The notes below the pieces were generated by a model. The model did not search any database and was not told the origin of the DNA. It saw only the letters and a list, made by a program, of their open reading frames with translations. A DNA stretch of 64,000 bases from Arthrobacter sp. 260 (lineage in GTDB: Bacteria > Actinomycetota > Actinomycetes > Actinomycetales > Micrococcaceae). The first letter of the stretch is position 1. Each line of letters opens with the position of its first letter. The stretch lies in contig NZ_JABFOE010000009.1 of assembly GCF_013116745.1 (NCBI RefSeq), positions 124,001 to 188,000 of the forward strand, given 5' to 3'. Below, one piece after another: positions 8,731 to 16,384 of this stretch. The position numbers and the translations under genes were made by a program.

Positions 8731-10236
8731 TCAGCCCGAGTGGGCCTCGAGAAATGTGTAGACCTCGGTTTCGTCGACGCCGGGGAACGCCCCGGGCGGC
8801 ATTGCAGCCAACAGATGCGAATGTGCACGGGCGCTGGGCCACGCGTGGCCCGCCCAGTTCTCTGCCAACGACAACGGCGGCCGCCGACAGCACGACTCGT
8901 CGGGGCAGAAGGACTTCTCCCGGATGGGGGTGTCCCTGCCCCTAAACCACTTCACATGCGCGTAAGGCACCCCGATGCTCAGCGAGAACTCGCCGGCCGC
9001 TGACCGCTCGGTGCGCGCCGTGCACCAGTAGGTGCCGCTTGGGGTGTCGGTGTACTGGTTATAGGCACGGAACTTGTCGGCAACCTCGAACACCACCCGT
9101 GAGGTCCACCGTTTACAGGACGGTTGGCCCTCGATGGCCCCGGTGTGATCCTGGGGGAAGGTGACGCCGTCGTTCTCGTACGCCTTGTAGATGATCCCGC
9201 TCTCATGGGTCTTCTGAAAATGGGTGGGAATGCCCAGATGCTCGGTGGCCAGGTTGGTGAACCGGTGCGCGGCGGTCTCGTAGGACACCGCGAAGGCGTC
9301 CCTGATGTCCTCGACGGCGATCTCCTTGGCCGCCTTGGACCGCTGCAGGAACTCGACGGCTGGCTTCTCCGGGAGCAGCAGGGCCGCAGCGAAGTAGTTG
9401 GTCGCGACCCGCTGCCGCAGAAATTCGCGATAGTTTTCGGGTGTCTGGTGGTCCAGCACGTAGTGGCCCAGGGCCTGCAACAGGACGGAGCGCGGGTCAT
9501 GATCGGTCCGCTGCGACTGGGTCAGGTAAATCCGGCGGTTCTTCAGATCGGTGACTGACCGGGTGGAGTGCGGCAGGTCCCCCACGTGGTGCAGGGTGAA
9601 CCCCAGGTGGGCGGCGATGTCAGCGATCAGGTGCTGCGACATGGGTCCGGTGGTGTGTCCCACCGAATCGAGGACCTTCTGCGCTTCAGCCTCGAGCTCG
9701 GGAAAGTAGTTGTTCTGCCGGCGCATTTCCCGCCGCAACTCGGCGTTGGCCCGCCTGGCCTCCTCCGGGGTGGCGACTTGCTCGTTCAGGCGCCGCTCCA
9801 GTTCGCCCTGGAGGCCCACCAGTGATTCGAGCACCTCCATGGGCAGCCGGGACGAGATGCGCACCTTCGGCAACCCCAGGGACCCGTACAACGGCCCCCG
9901 CTGGGCCCTCTCCAACTCGATCTCCAGGGCGGCCCGGCGGGTCGGCGGTTCAGCACCGAGCAGCTGGTCGATCCCCACGCCGAGGGCGGCAGCCAGCCCC
10001 TGCAACATGCCCAGCTTGGGCTCCCGTTTGCCGTTCTCGATCAGCGACAACTGGGAGGCCACCGTCCCGACCAGCGCCCCAAGGTCATCGAGGGTCATGC
10101 TCTGGGCTTTGCGGAGGTGGCGGATCCGGCGCCCGAGACTGATCACGTCCAGTTCCGCGGGCGCTGCCGACGATCCCGCGCCGGACGGGTCCGGTCCGGG
10201 GCGGTTCCAGGTGGAAGTGGGCATTATCTTCGTCAT
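8731..10236 (-). CDS. ramB: RamB/ScfR-like XRE-family regulator of acetate metabolism
   Basis: A 501-residue DNA-binding protein. After about 32 variable residues comes a Cro/CI helix-turn-helix (LGRRIRHLRKAQSMTLDDLG ... SQLSLIENGKREPKLGML). The middle is an IrrE/ImmA-like domain, and the C-terminus is a DUF2083-type region with several Cys and His residues (SCKRW, FCPDESCCRR). This is the layout of short-chain acyl-CoA-responsive regulators such as Corynebacterium RamB and mycobacterial Rv0465c, which control isocitrate lyase and malate synthase. The gene diverges from aceA, which supports the same role. The usual metallopeptidase HExxH motif reads HYVLDH here, so the central domain is probably only a sensor. 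Confidence 0.88.
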   Translation of the reverse strand: MTKIMPTSTWNRPGPDPSGAGSSAAPAELDVISLGRRIRHLRKAQSMTLDDLGALVGTVASQLSLIENGKREPKLGMLQGLAAALGVGIDQLLGAEPPTRRAALEIELERAQRGPLYGSLGLPKVRISSRLPMEVLESLVGLQGELERRLNEQVATPEEARRANAELRREMRRQNNYFPELEAEAQKVLDSVGHTTGPMSQHLIADIAAHLGFTLHHVGDLPHSTRSVTDLKNRRIYLTQSQRTDHDPRSVLLQALGHYVLDHQTPENYREFLRQRVATNYFAAALLLPEKPAVEFLQRSKAAKEIAVEDIRDAFAVSYETAAHRFTNLATEHLGIPTHFQKTHESGIIYKAYENDGVTFPQDHTGAIEGQPSCKRWTSRVVFEVADKFRAYNQYTDTPSGTYWCTARTERSAAGEFSLSIGVPYAHVKWFRGRDTPIREKSFCPDESCCRRPPLSLAENWAGHAWPSARAHSHLLAAMPPGAFPGVDETEVYTFLEAHSG

Positions 10237-10257
10237 TTGTTGAGGTTACGCCAAGAA

Positions 10258-10305
10258 TCGCATTTCTTGCCAGGGGTTTTCTCTAGAAAGCCCCTTGAAA
10301 TGCGA
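10258..10305. promoter_or_regulatory. Nested palindromes in the ramB-aceA divergent promoter
   Basis: An outer 9-bp inverted repeat TCGCATTTC (10258-10266) / GAAATGCGA (10297-10305) brackets an inner near-perfect palindrome, GGGGTTTTCT (10273-10282) against AGAAAGCCCC (10285-10294). Both lie between the divergent starts at 10236 and 10367. Their symmetry and position make them candidate operators for autoregulation of ramB and control of aceA. Which protein binds is inferred. Confidence 0.6.
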
Positions 10306-10366
10306 GAAAGGTTGGTTTTACGAAGCCCAAGACACTAGCGGCACCGGGAATTCAAAGGAGAATGCA

Positions 10367-11683
10367 ATGACACAGGACCAGAGCACACCATCCGCCACCG
10401 AGGGTTCGACGGAGCGGGAACTGGAACTCGAATGGGCAGCCAACCCGCGCTGGGAGTCAGTCCGTCGGGATTACTCGGCGGCCGACGTCGTCCGCCTCCG
10501 CGGCCGTGTCCAGGAAGAGCACACGCTGGCCCGGCGCGGCGCCGAGAAGCTCTGGACTCAGCTCACGGACCAGGCGCGCACTGGTGAGTACACTCACTCG
10601 CTGGGCGCACTCACCGGCAACCAGGCGGTGCAGCAGGTCAAGGCGGGCCTCAAAGCCATCTACCTGTCCGGGTGGCAGGTAGCGGCGGATGCCAACAACT
10701 CCGGTCACACCTACCCGGATCAGTCCCTCTACCCTGCCAACTCAGTCCCAACGGTGGTGCGCCGCATCAACAACGCACTGCTCCGCGCCGACCAAATCGA
10801 CTTTGCTGAGGGCGTCCAGACGGTGGAGGACTACCTGGTTCCCATCATCGCTGACGCTGAAGCCGGTTTCGGTGGCCCGCTGAACGCCTACGAGCTGATG
10901 AAGTCGATGATCCAGGCTGGCGCCGCGGGCGTTCACTGGGAGGATCAGCTGGCCTCCGAGAAGAAGTGCGGGCACCTCGGCGGGAAGGTGCTCATTCCGA
11001 CGCAGCAGCACGTCCGCACTCTCAACGCTGCCCGGCTGGCCGCCGACGTCGCCGGGACACCGTCGGTGGTAGTGGCCCGCACCGATGCGGAAGCCGCGAC
11101 CCTGATCACCTCGGACGTGGACGAACGTGACCAGCCGTTCATCACCGGTGAGCGCACCCCTGAGGGTTTCTACAAGGTCCGCAATGGCCTTGAGGCCTGC
11201 ATCGCCCGTGGCCGGGCCTACGCACCCTATGCGGACCTGCTGTGGATGGAGACCGGCACCCCGGACCTCGACCTGGCGCGAAAGTTCGCTGAGGGCATCA
11301 AATCGGAACACCCCGACCAGATGCTGGCGTACAACTGCTCGCCGTCGTTCAACTGGAAGAAGCACCTCGACGATTCGACGATCGCCAAGTTCCAGCGGGA
11401 GCTCGGCGCGATGGGCTTCACCTTCCAGTTCATCACCCTGGCGGGCTTCCACGCCCTGAACTACTCGATGTTCGATCTCGCCGAAGGCTACGCCCGCAAT
11501 GGCATGAGCGCTTACGTCGAACTGCAGGAGCGGGAATTCGCTGCCGAGTCCCGCGGGTACACCGCCACGAAGCACCAGCGTGAAGTGGGAACCGGCTACT
11601 TCGACCAGGTGGCCACCGCCCTCAACCCGACCGGCAGCACCCTTGCCCTGGCCGGCTCCACCGAGGCACAGCAGTTCCACTAA
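10367..11683 (+). CDS. aceA: Isocitrate lyase
   Basis: A 438-residue cytoplasmic enzyme that cleaves isocitrate to glyoxylate and succinate, the first step of the glyoxylate shunt needed for growth on acetate and fatty acids. Seen are the catalytic signature KKCGHLGGK near residue 205, [19 protein letters not shown] and [15 protein letters not shown]. The open frame begins at 10295, but the ATG at 10367 is chosen because it follows the ribosome binding site aaaggag (10354-10360) and begins a normal N-terminus, [13 protein letters not shown]. The gene diverges from ramB and is followed by malate synthase after about 110 bp. Confidence 0.97.
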   Translation: MTQDQSTPSATEGSTERELELEWAANPRWESVRRDYSAADVVRLRGRVQEEHTLARRGAEKLWTQLTDQARTGEYTHSLGALTGNQAVQQVKAGLKAIYLSGWQVAADANNSGHTYPDQSLYPANSVPTVVRRINNALLRADQIDFAEGVQTVEDYLVPIIADAEAGFGGPLNAYELMKSMIQAGAAGVHWEDQLASEKKCGHLGGKVLIPTQQHVRTLNAARLAADVAGTPSVVVARTDAEAATLITSDVDERDQPFITGERTPEGFYKVRNGLEACIARGRAYAPYADLLWMETGTPDLDLARKFAEGIKSEHPDQMLAYNCSPSFNWKKHLDDSTIAKFQRELGAMGFTFQFITLAGFHALNYSMFDLAEGYARNGMSAYVELQEREFAAESRGYTATKHQREVGTGYFDQVATALNPTGSTLALAGSTEAQQFH

Positions 11684-11792
11684 CCGTTTGACCCCACCCT
11701 TGACCGAGTCAACAGAAATAGCCACCTTCCACCCGGAAGCCCGCCAGTTCTGTTGGCCCGGTCATGGGCCCCACTTTTCCAGGAGGCACACC

Positions 11793-13412
11793 ATGAACGA
11801 ACTGATCACCCTCAACGGCGTTACCCTGACGGCGCCGGCCGTGCGCCGCCAGGACGAAATCCTCACCCCGGAGGCCCTCGAGTTCCTGCGCCGGCTGCAC
11901 CAGGCGACCGCCAGTCGGCGGCAGGAGCTGCTGCAGCTGCGGCAACAGTCCCGCGCCCGGATCTCCAACGGCATGGACCCGCGCTTCCTGCCGGAGACCA
12001 AACACATCAGGGACGACGACGGCTGGAAAGTAGCGCCGATCGCCCCCGGCCTGGAGGACCGCCGGGTGGAAATTACGGGGCCGGTGGACCGCAAGATGAC
12101 CATCAACGCCCTGAACTCGGGCGCCAGGGTGTGGCTCGCCGACATGGAGGACTCGTCCACCCCCAGCTGGTCCAACGTCATCAACGGGCAGCTCAACCTG
12201 CGTGACGCGCTGGCCGGACGGATCGACTTCACGTCCCCGGAAGGCAAGGAGTACCGGCTGGGCGCCGACCGGCCCACCATCGTCGTCCGCCCCCGCGGCT
12301 GGCACCTGCCCGAAAAGCACCTCCTGATCAATAACACGCCGATCGCCGGCGGGCTGGTGGACTTCGGCCTGTACTTTTTCCACAACGCGCGCACTCTGAT
12401 CAGCCAGGGGCGGGGACCGTACTTCTACCTGCCGAAGATCGAGAACCATCTGGAGGCGCGGCTGTGGAACGACATCTTCGTTCAGGCCCAGCAACTCCTG
12501 GGACTCCCCCAGGGCACCATCCGCGCGACGGTCCTGATCGAAACCATCACCGCGGCGTTCGAAATGGAGGAGATCCTCTACGAGCTGCGCGAACACGCCG
12601 CGGGCCTGAACGCCGGCCGCTGGGACTACATCTTCTCGGTAATCAAGAACTTCAGGACCAGAGGACCCCGCTTTGTCCTGCCGGACCGGTCAATGGTGAC
12701 CATGACCGCCCCGTTTATGCGGTCCTACACCGAGCAACTGGTCCGGATCTGCCACCGCCGGGGTGCCCACGCGATCGGCGGTATGGCAGCGAACATTCCG
12801 AACCGCCGCGACGAGGCCGCCAACGCCGTCGCGCTGGAGAAGGTGCGGGCAGACAAGACCCGGGAGGCCAACGACGGGTTCGACGGCTCCTGGGTGGCGC
12901 ACCCTGACCTGGTTCCGGTGGCCATGGAGGTGTTCGACGCCGTTCTCGGCGACCAGCCGAACCAGCTGACGAAGCTGCGCGACGACGTCGTACCCGATGA
13001 CAAGGCGCTGCTGCACATCGCCGGAACCCCGGGGGTCATCACCGAAGCCGGGATCCGCGAGAACCTGGCGGTGGGGGTCCGTTACATCGAGTCGTGGCTG
13101 CGCGGCAACGGGGCGGCGGCCATCAATTCCCTGATGGAGGACGCGGCGACGGCCGAGATCTCCCGGTCGCAGATCTGGCAGTGGATCTACTCGGGTGCCG
13201 TCACCGACGAGGCCGAGTTGATCACCCACAGCTGGGTCGCTGAACTGCTGGAGGAGGAATTCGAAGCGGTGGAGCGCTTCGACGGTGACCGGTTTAATGA
13301 CGCCCGGGCCATCTTCGAAGAGGTGGCGCTCGGCGAGGAGTTCCCCACTTTCCTCACTGTTCCGGCCTACGCCCGCTACCTGCACGAGAGCCAGGAGCTG
13401 GCTGCCGTCTAG
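11793..13412 (+). CDS. aceB: Malate synthase A
   Basis: A 539-residue enzyme condensing glyoxylate with acetyl-CoA to malate, completing the glyoxylate shunt. Characteristic stretches are MEDSSTPSW, FFHNARTL, PKIENHLEARLWND, VLIETITAAFEMEEILYELR, and FVLPDRSMVTMTAPFM in the CoA-binding core. Length fits the A isoform rather than the 720-residue G isoform. The ATG at 11793 follows aggagg (11780-11785); an upstream in-frame extension is not conserved-looking. It lies downstream of aceA, from which it may be partly cotranscribed, and is followed by a hairpin terminator. Confidence 0.96.
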   Translation: MNELITLNGVTLTAPAVRRQDEILTPEALEFLRRLHQATASRRQELLQLRQQSRARISNGMDPRFLPETKHIRDDDGWKVAPIAPGLEDRRVEITGPVDRKMTINALNSGARVWLADMEDSSTPSWSNVINGQLNLRDALAGRIDFTSPEGKEYRLGADRPTIVVRPRGWHLPEKHLLINNTPIAGGLVDFGLYFFHNARTLISQGRGPYFYLPKIENHLEARLWNDIFVQAQQLLGLPQGTIRATVLIETITAAFEMEEILYELREHAAGLNAGRWDYIFSVIKNFRTRGPRFVLPDRSMVTMTAPFMRSYTEQLVRICHRRGAHAIGGMAANIPNRRDEAANAVALEKVRADKTREANDGFDGSWVAHPDLVPVAMEVFDAVLGDQPNQLTKLRDDVVPDDKALLHIAGTPGVITEAGIRENLAVGVRYIESWLRGNGAAAINSLMEDAATAEISRSQIWQWIYSGAVTDEAELITHSWVAELLEEEFEAVERFDGDRFNDARAIFEEVALGEEFPTFLTVPAYARYLHESQELAAV

Positions 13413-13424
13413 CCGCCAGCCCAC

Positions 13425-13465
13425 CGCGGGGGTGGTCCCGGGAATACCCCGGAGCCACCCCCGCG
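13425..13465 (+). terminator. GC-rich hairpin after aceB
   Basis: An 11-bp perfect stem (CGCGGGGGTGG at 13425-13435 with its complement at 13455-13465), extended inward by a CCGGG/CCCGG pairing. There is no T-run, so it is a terminator-like hairpin of the kind common in actinobacteria. Confidence 0.65.
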
Positions 13466-13476
13466 TTGTGCCGGAT

Positions 13477-14193
13477 ATGCAGATTGAAATTTGGTCAGAC
13501 GTGAAGTGCCCGTGGTGTTTCGTTGGGAAACGCCGGTTCGAGAAAGCCCTTGAAGGGTTTGAGCACAAGGACCAGGTCACCGTGACCTGGAAGAGCTTCC
13601 AGCTGGACCCGAACCTCCCGGACCACTATGACGGTACCGAGCAGCAGTATCTTGCCGAGCGCAAGGGCATCCCCGAGGACCAGGTTCGCGCGATGTGGGA
13701 CAGCCTGTCCGCGTCAGCAGCCGGTGAGGGGTTGGACTTCCGCTTCGAGGACGTGGTGGTCGGCAATAGCTTCACAGCACACCGGTTCCTGCACCTGGCC
13801 AAGTCCCAGGGCCTGGGGGATGAGGCGAAGGAAGCCATCCTGTCCGCCCACTTCGAGCAGGGCAAGGACACCTCTGACACCGAGTTCCTGGTGCAGCTGG
13901 GAGCCGGGATCGGCCTCGCCGAGCAGGACGTGCGTGACACCCTGGGCTCCGACCGGTTCGCCGACGACGTCCGGCACGACATCGCCGAGGCGCAGACCCT
14001 CGGCATCAGTGGCGTCCCGTTCTTCGTGATTGACCGGAAGTACGGGATCTCCGGCGCGCAGCCGACCGACCTGTTCGCCGAGGCACTCGACACCGCCTGG
14101 AAGGAAGCGAACCCGTTGACCCTGGTGAGCCCCTCCCGTTCAGGCGCGCCGTCGGCTGACGGCGAAGCGTGCGGACCGGACGGCTGCAGCTAG
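13477..14193 (+). CDS. DsbA-family (FrnE-like) thioredoxin-fold oxidoreductase
   Basis: A 238-residue protein starting MQIEIWSDVKCPWCFVGKRR, with a CPWC redox motif at about residues 11-14 and the cis-proline region ISGVPFFVIDRKYGISGAQP. This is the FrnE/2-hydroxychromene isomerase-like branch of DsbA proteins, which is usually cytoplasmic; no signal peptide is visible. The role is thiol-disulfide exchange, often linked to oxidative stress. The C-terminus carries an extra Cys pair (EACGPDGCS). The ATG at 13477 is preceded by the aceB hairpin and lacks a strong Shine-Dalgarno. It converges with the LytR_C gene and overlaps it by four bases. Confidence 0.88.
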   Translation: MQIEIWSDVKCPWCFVGKRRFEKALEGFEHKDQVTVTWKSFQLDPNLPDHYDGTEQQYLAERKGIPEDQVRAMWDSLSASAAGEGLDFRFEDVVVGNSFTAHRFLHLAKSQGLGDEAKEAILSAHFEQGKDTSDTEFLVQLGAGIGLAEQDVRDTLGSDRFADDVRHDIAEAQTLGISGVPFFVIDRKYGISGAQPTDLFAEALDTAWKEANPLTLVSPSRSGAPSADGEACGPDGCS

Positions 14194-14897
14194 GGAGCCG
14201 CCGGGGTTGACGCTGGAGCGCCCGACGTGGCTTCCGCCTCGGCGGAAGCCGTCGTCGGGTCGGTGCAAACCAGACCGGCGGCTGTCGCGTCGAGTTCCTC
14301 CTCGGGAATGAGGGCCTCGTAGCCCGAGCCGACCACGACGTCGACTGTCGCATCGACCCGTTCGTCCTCGACGAAGACGGTCCCCGGGATCTGCCGTTGC
14401 ACTGTGAACGCGTTCGCGTAGCCGTTGGGGCCCGCCACCACGATCGCCGTCATGCCCTCCCTGTTTACCGACCGGTTGCCGATCTCGCCGAGGACGAAGG
14501 CCCGCTCCCGCAGGCTCTCCCCGACCGTGCCAGCCAGCCCGGAAATGGTGGTGCTGTTGTACAGGTTCACGGTGACCGCCGAGGGCGACTGCACCTCGAA
14601 CGGCCCGGCGGGGCACGTGTAGGTGGGTTCAGGATCCGGTTCCAGCGCGGCGATGCGGATATCGCCACGGTTGATGCCGATCGCCACGAACACTGCCGCT
14701 GCCACCAGTGCAACCAGGAGTACGAGCACCACACCGTGCCGGAGCCGCCGCATGTAGATGTGCGGGCGTTCGACGTCGCCGGTGTCGGCGAACACATTGT
14801 CCAGGTCGTTCTCGGTGACAATCCGGTGGCCGTGCCACTCGATCGGGTTCTTCTTGGACTTCTTGGTCACATGCCGGTGCGGGGGCTGGTCAGTCAT
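14190..14897 (-). CDS. Membrane-anchored LytR_C-domain protein
   Basis: A 235-residue protein with a basic cytoplasmic N-terminus (HVTKKSKKNPIEWHGHR), a single transmembrane helix near residues 55-75 (VLVLLVALVAAAVFVAIGI), and an extracytoplasmic LytR_C domain (about 100-200: VTVNLYNSTTISGLAGTVGE ... VDVVVGSGYEALI). LytR_C domains occur at the end of LCP wall-polymer ligases and alone in proteins such as mycobacterial VirR (Rv0431). The tail is Ala/Ser/Thr-rich. The start overlaps the end of the upstream 100-residue gene, so the two are translationally coupled. A cell-envelope function is inferred; no catalytic residues are known for the stand-alone domain. Confidence 0.82.
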   Translation of the reverse strand: MTDQPPHRHVTKKSKKNPIEWHGHRIVTENDLDNVFADTGDVERPHIYMRRLRHGVVLVLLVALVAAAVFVAIGINRGDIRIAALEPDPEPTYTCPAGPFEVQSPSAVTVNLYNSTTISGLAGTVGESLRERAFVLGEIGNRSVNREGMTAIVVAGPNGYANAFTVQRQIPGTVFVEDERVDATVDVVVGSGYEALIPEEELDATAAGLVCTDPTTASAEAEATSGAPASTPAAP

Positions 14898-15192
14898 CGA
14901 TCACCAGGACGCGGGCGTGCAGGATGGTCCGCTGATGCAGCGCGGTCCGTACCGCGCGGTGGAGACCGTCCTCCAGATAGAGGGTCTCGTTCCACTGGAC
15001 CACGTGCGGGAAGAGATCACCGAAAAAGGTGGAATCCTCGGCCAACAGCGCCTCGAGGTCAAGGGTGGTCTTGGTGGTCACCAGCTCATCCAGGCGCACC
15101 TGGCGGGGGGCGACGCCGGCCCAGTCCTTGGGGGTCACGTAACCATGGTCAGGGTAGGGACGTCCTGCGCTTACAGCTTTGAAGATCACCAA
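14890..15192 (-). CDS. Conserved small protein resembling Rv0430, partner of the LytR_C gene
   Basis: A 100-residue cytoplasmic protein starting MVIFKAVSAGRPYPDHGYVT. The core QVRLDELVTTKTTLDLEALL and NETLYLEDGLHRAVRTAL look like a minimal ParB-like or DGxHR-type fold. The pairing with a LytR_C gene immediately downstream (8-nt overlap) resembles the mycobacterial order Rv0430-Rv0431. Some databases label relatives as antitoxins, but no toxin gene is next to it. I regard its function as unknown and probably linked to the envelope protein it is coupled to. Confidence 0.7.
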   Translation of the reverse strand: MVIFKAVSAGRPYPDHGYVTPKDWAGVAPRQVRLDELVTTKTTLDLEALLAEDSTFFGDLFPHVVQWNETLYLEDGLHRAVRTALHQRTILHARVLVIDD

Positions 15193-15274
15193 TACAGACT
15201 AGAGAAGATCACCGGGCAATGGAACACGGGCCGGACCACACGGGGTTTAGTGGCCAAAAGGTTACGCCGGGCGG

Positions 15275-16384
15275 TCAGCCAGCGATGATCGGTACAGTCC
15301 GCGCCGCGAGGATCTTACCGGTGATCCAATCTTCCCATTCGACCCTGAGCTGGTACCGGCCGGCCGTCGGGGGCCGCAGAATCACGTCGTAACGTTCAGC
15401 TGCTCCGAAACACAGCACACTGGTAAAGAGTGGATTCCCTGAGGCCCCACTGGGAAGAGATGGGGCTCCGGGCACCGACGTGTCTCTAAAGGGCCGTCCA
15501 TCGTGCGCGATGATTTCGGCGATCTTCGCCGGTTTCCCCGCCGGATCAGTGAAGTACATCCGGTTGGGCAGATAGTTGGCGTTGAGAATCCGCAGGAGGG
15601 TCGGCTTGCGAACGCCCGGTACTACGTTGGCTGGAATGGAGGAGAGGCTCCAGGTCCGGCCATCGGTGTTGCCCCTCTTGGCCAGATTGCCTCCCAGCAG
15701 GTAAAAGTGCTTCGGCTCAAACCGGTTCAGGCCCGCATCTTCACCAGACAAGCCAGCGGCATGGTGCATTTTGTGCCAGCGAGGGTCAACTGAGTATGGA
15801 ATGAGAATGCTCTCCGTCGCAATGTCGTACTCGGGCCCATCGACGAAGGGCCGCCGAGCGCCAAGGCTCACTGGATAGCTGGGGTGCACCACGGGGTCCA
15901 CAACCAACGCGCCAAACATGCCCATCTGGGCGTGCAGAACGGTATTGACGTGGCAGTGATAGAAATAGGTGCCCGCCGCTCCGTAGTTCGGGTCACCGGG
16001 CCTACCTGGCTCGGCCTGCCATTGATAGGTGTAGGTTCCTCCGATTTCAAAGGAGGTGTGTCCCACCCCGTCGTTGCGGGGGTCAGGCTCCATGCCGTGC
16101 CAATGTATGGTGTGCGCCCCCTTGCTCGGGGTGAACTTGGCATGGAAGATTTCGCCTTCTTTGGGCCGGAGCGTCGGTCCCGGCAGGCTACGTCCAGAAC
16201 TATTGGATTCGAAACTCCAGACAGTGAATATCTTTCCGTCACTGAATTTGAGATCCCGGGAAAAGAACTCCAGCGCCACCGACCGCTGTGGGATCTGGCG
16301 AAACTCCGTGACGGGATTGTCGAGATCCAGCTGTTCTGAGCTGAAATCCACTTGGCTGCGGAAGCGATGACTTGGGGTGCTCAC
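15275..16384 (-). CDS. Multicopper oxidase subunit B (two cupredoxin domains, no signal peptide)
   Basis: A 369-residue protein. Residues 70-165 form a cupredoxin domain with copper-ligand motifs HTIHWHG (91-97) and YHCHVNTVLHAQMGM (142-156). The segment GHTSFEIGGTYTYQW between them is typical of large bacterial multicopper oxidases. The second domain (about 245-369) has the fold pattern but no ligand motif. The usual type 1 ligand spacing Cys-x4-His is altered: position Cys144+5 is Val and a His sits at +7, while Met154 is at the normal +10. No export signal is visible although the partner subunit has one. It overlaps that upstream gene by four bases. The two chains probably make one oxidase; the substrate is unknown. 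Confidence 0.8.
   Translation of the reverse strand: MSTPSHRFRSQVDFSSEQLDLDNPVTEFRQIPQRSVALEFFSRDLKFSDGKIFTVWSFESNSSGRSLPGPTLRPKEGEIFHAKFTPSKGAHTIHWHGMEPDPRNDGVGHTSFEIGGTYTYQWQAEPGRPGDPNYGAAGTYFYHCHVNTVLHAQMGMFGALVVDPVVHPSYPVSLGARRPFVDGPEYDIATESILIPYSVDPRWHKMHHAAGLSGEDAGLNRFEPKHFYLLGGNLAKRGNTDGRTWSLSSIPANVVPGVRKPTLLRILNANYLPNRMYFTDPAGKPAKIAEIIAHDGRPFRDTSVPGAPSLPSGASGNPLFTSVLCFGAAERYDVILRPPTAGRYQLRVEWEDWITGKILAARTVPIIAG

Noticed and set aside
12690-13580. Reverse-strand open frame of 296 codons
   Set aside because: It is antisense to malate synthase and no motif is visible; the sense gene is certain.
14890-15192. Toxin-antitoxin system
   Set aside because: No toxin-like partner is adjacent; the coupled gene is a LytR_C envelope protein.
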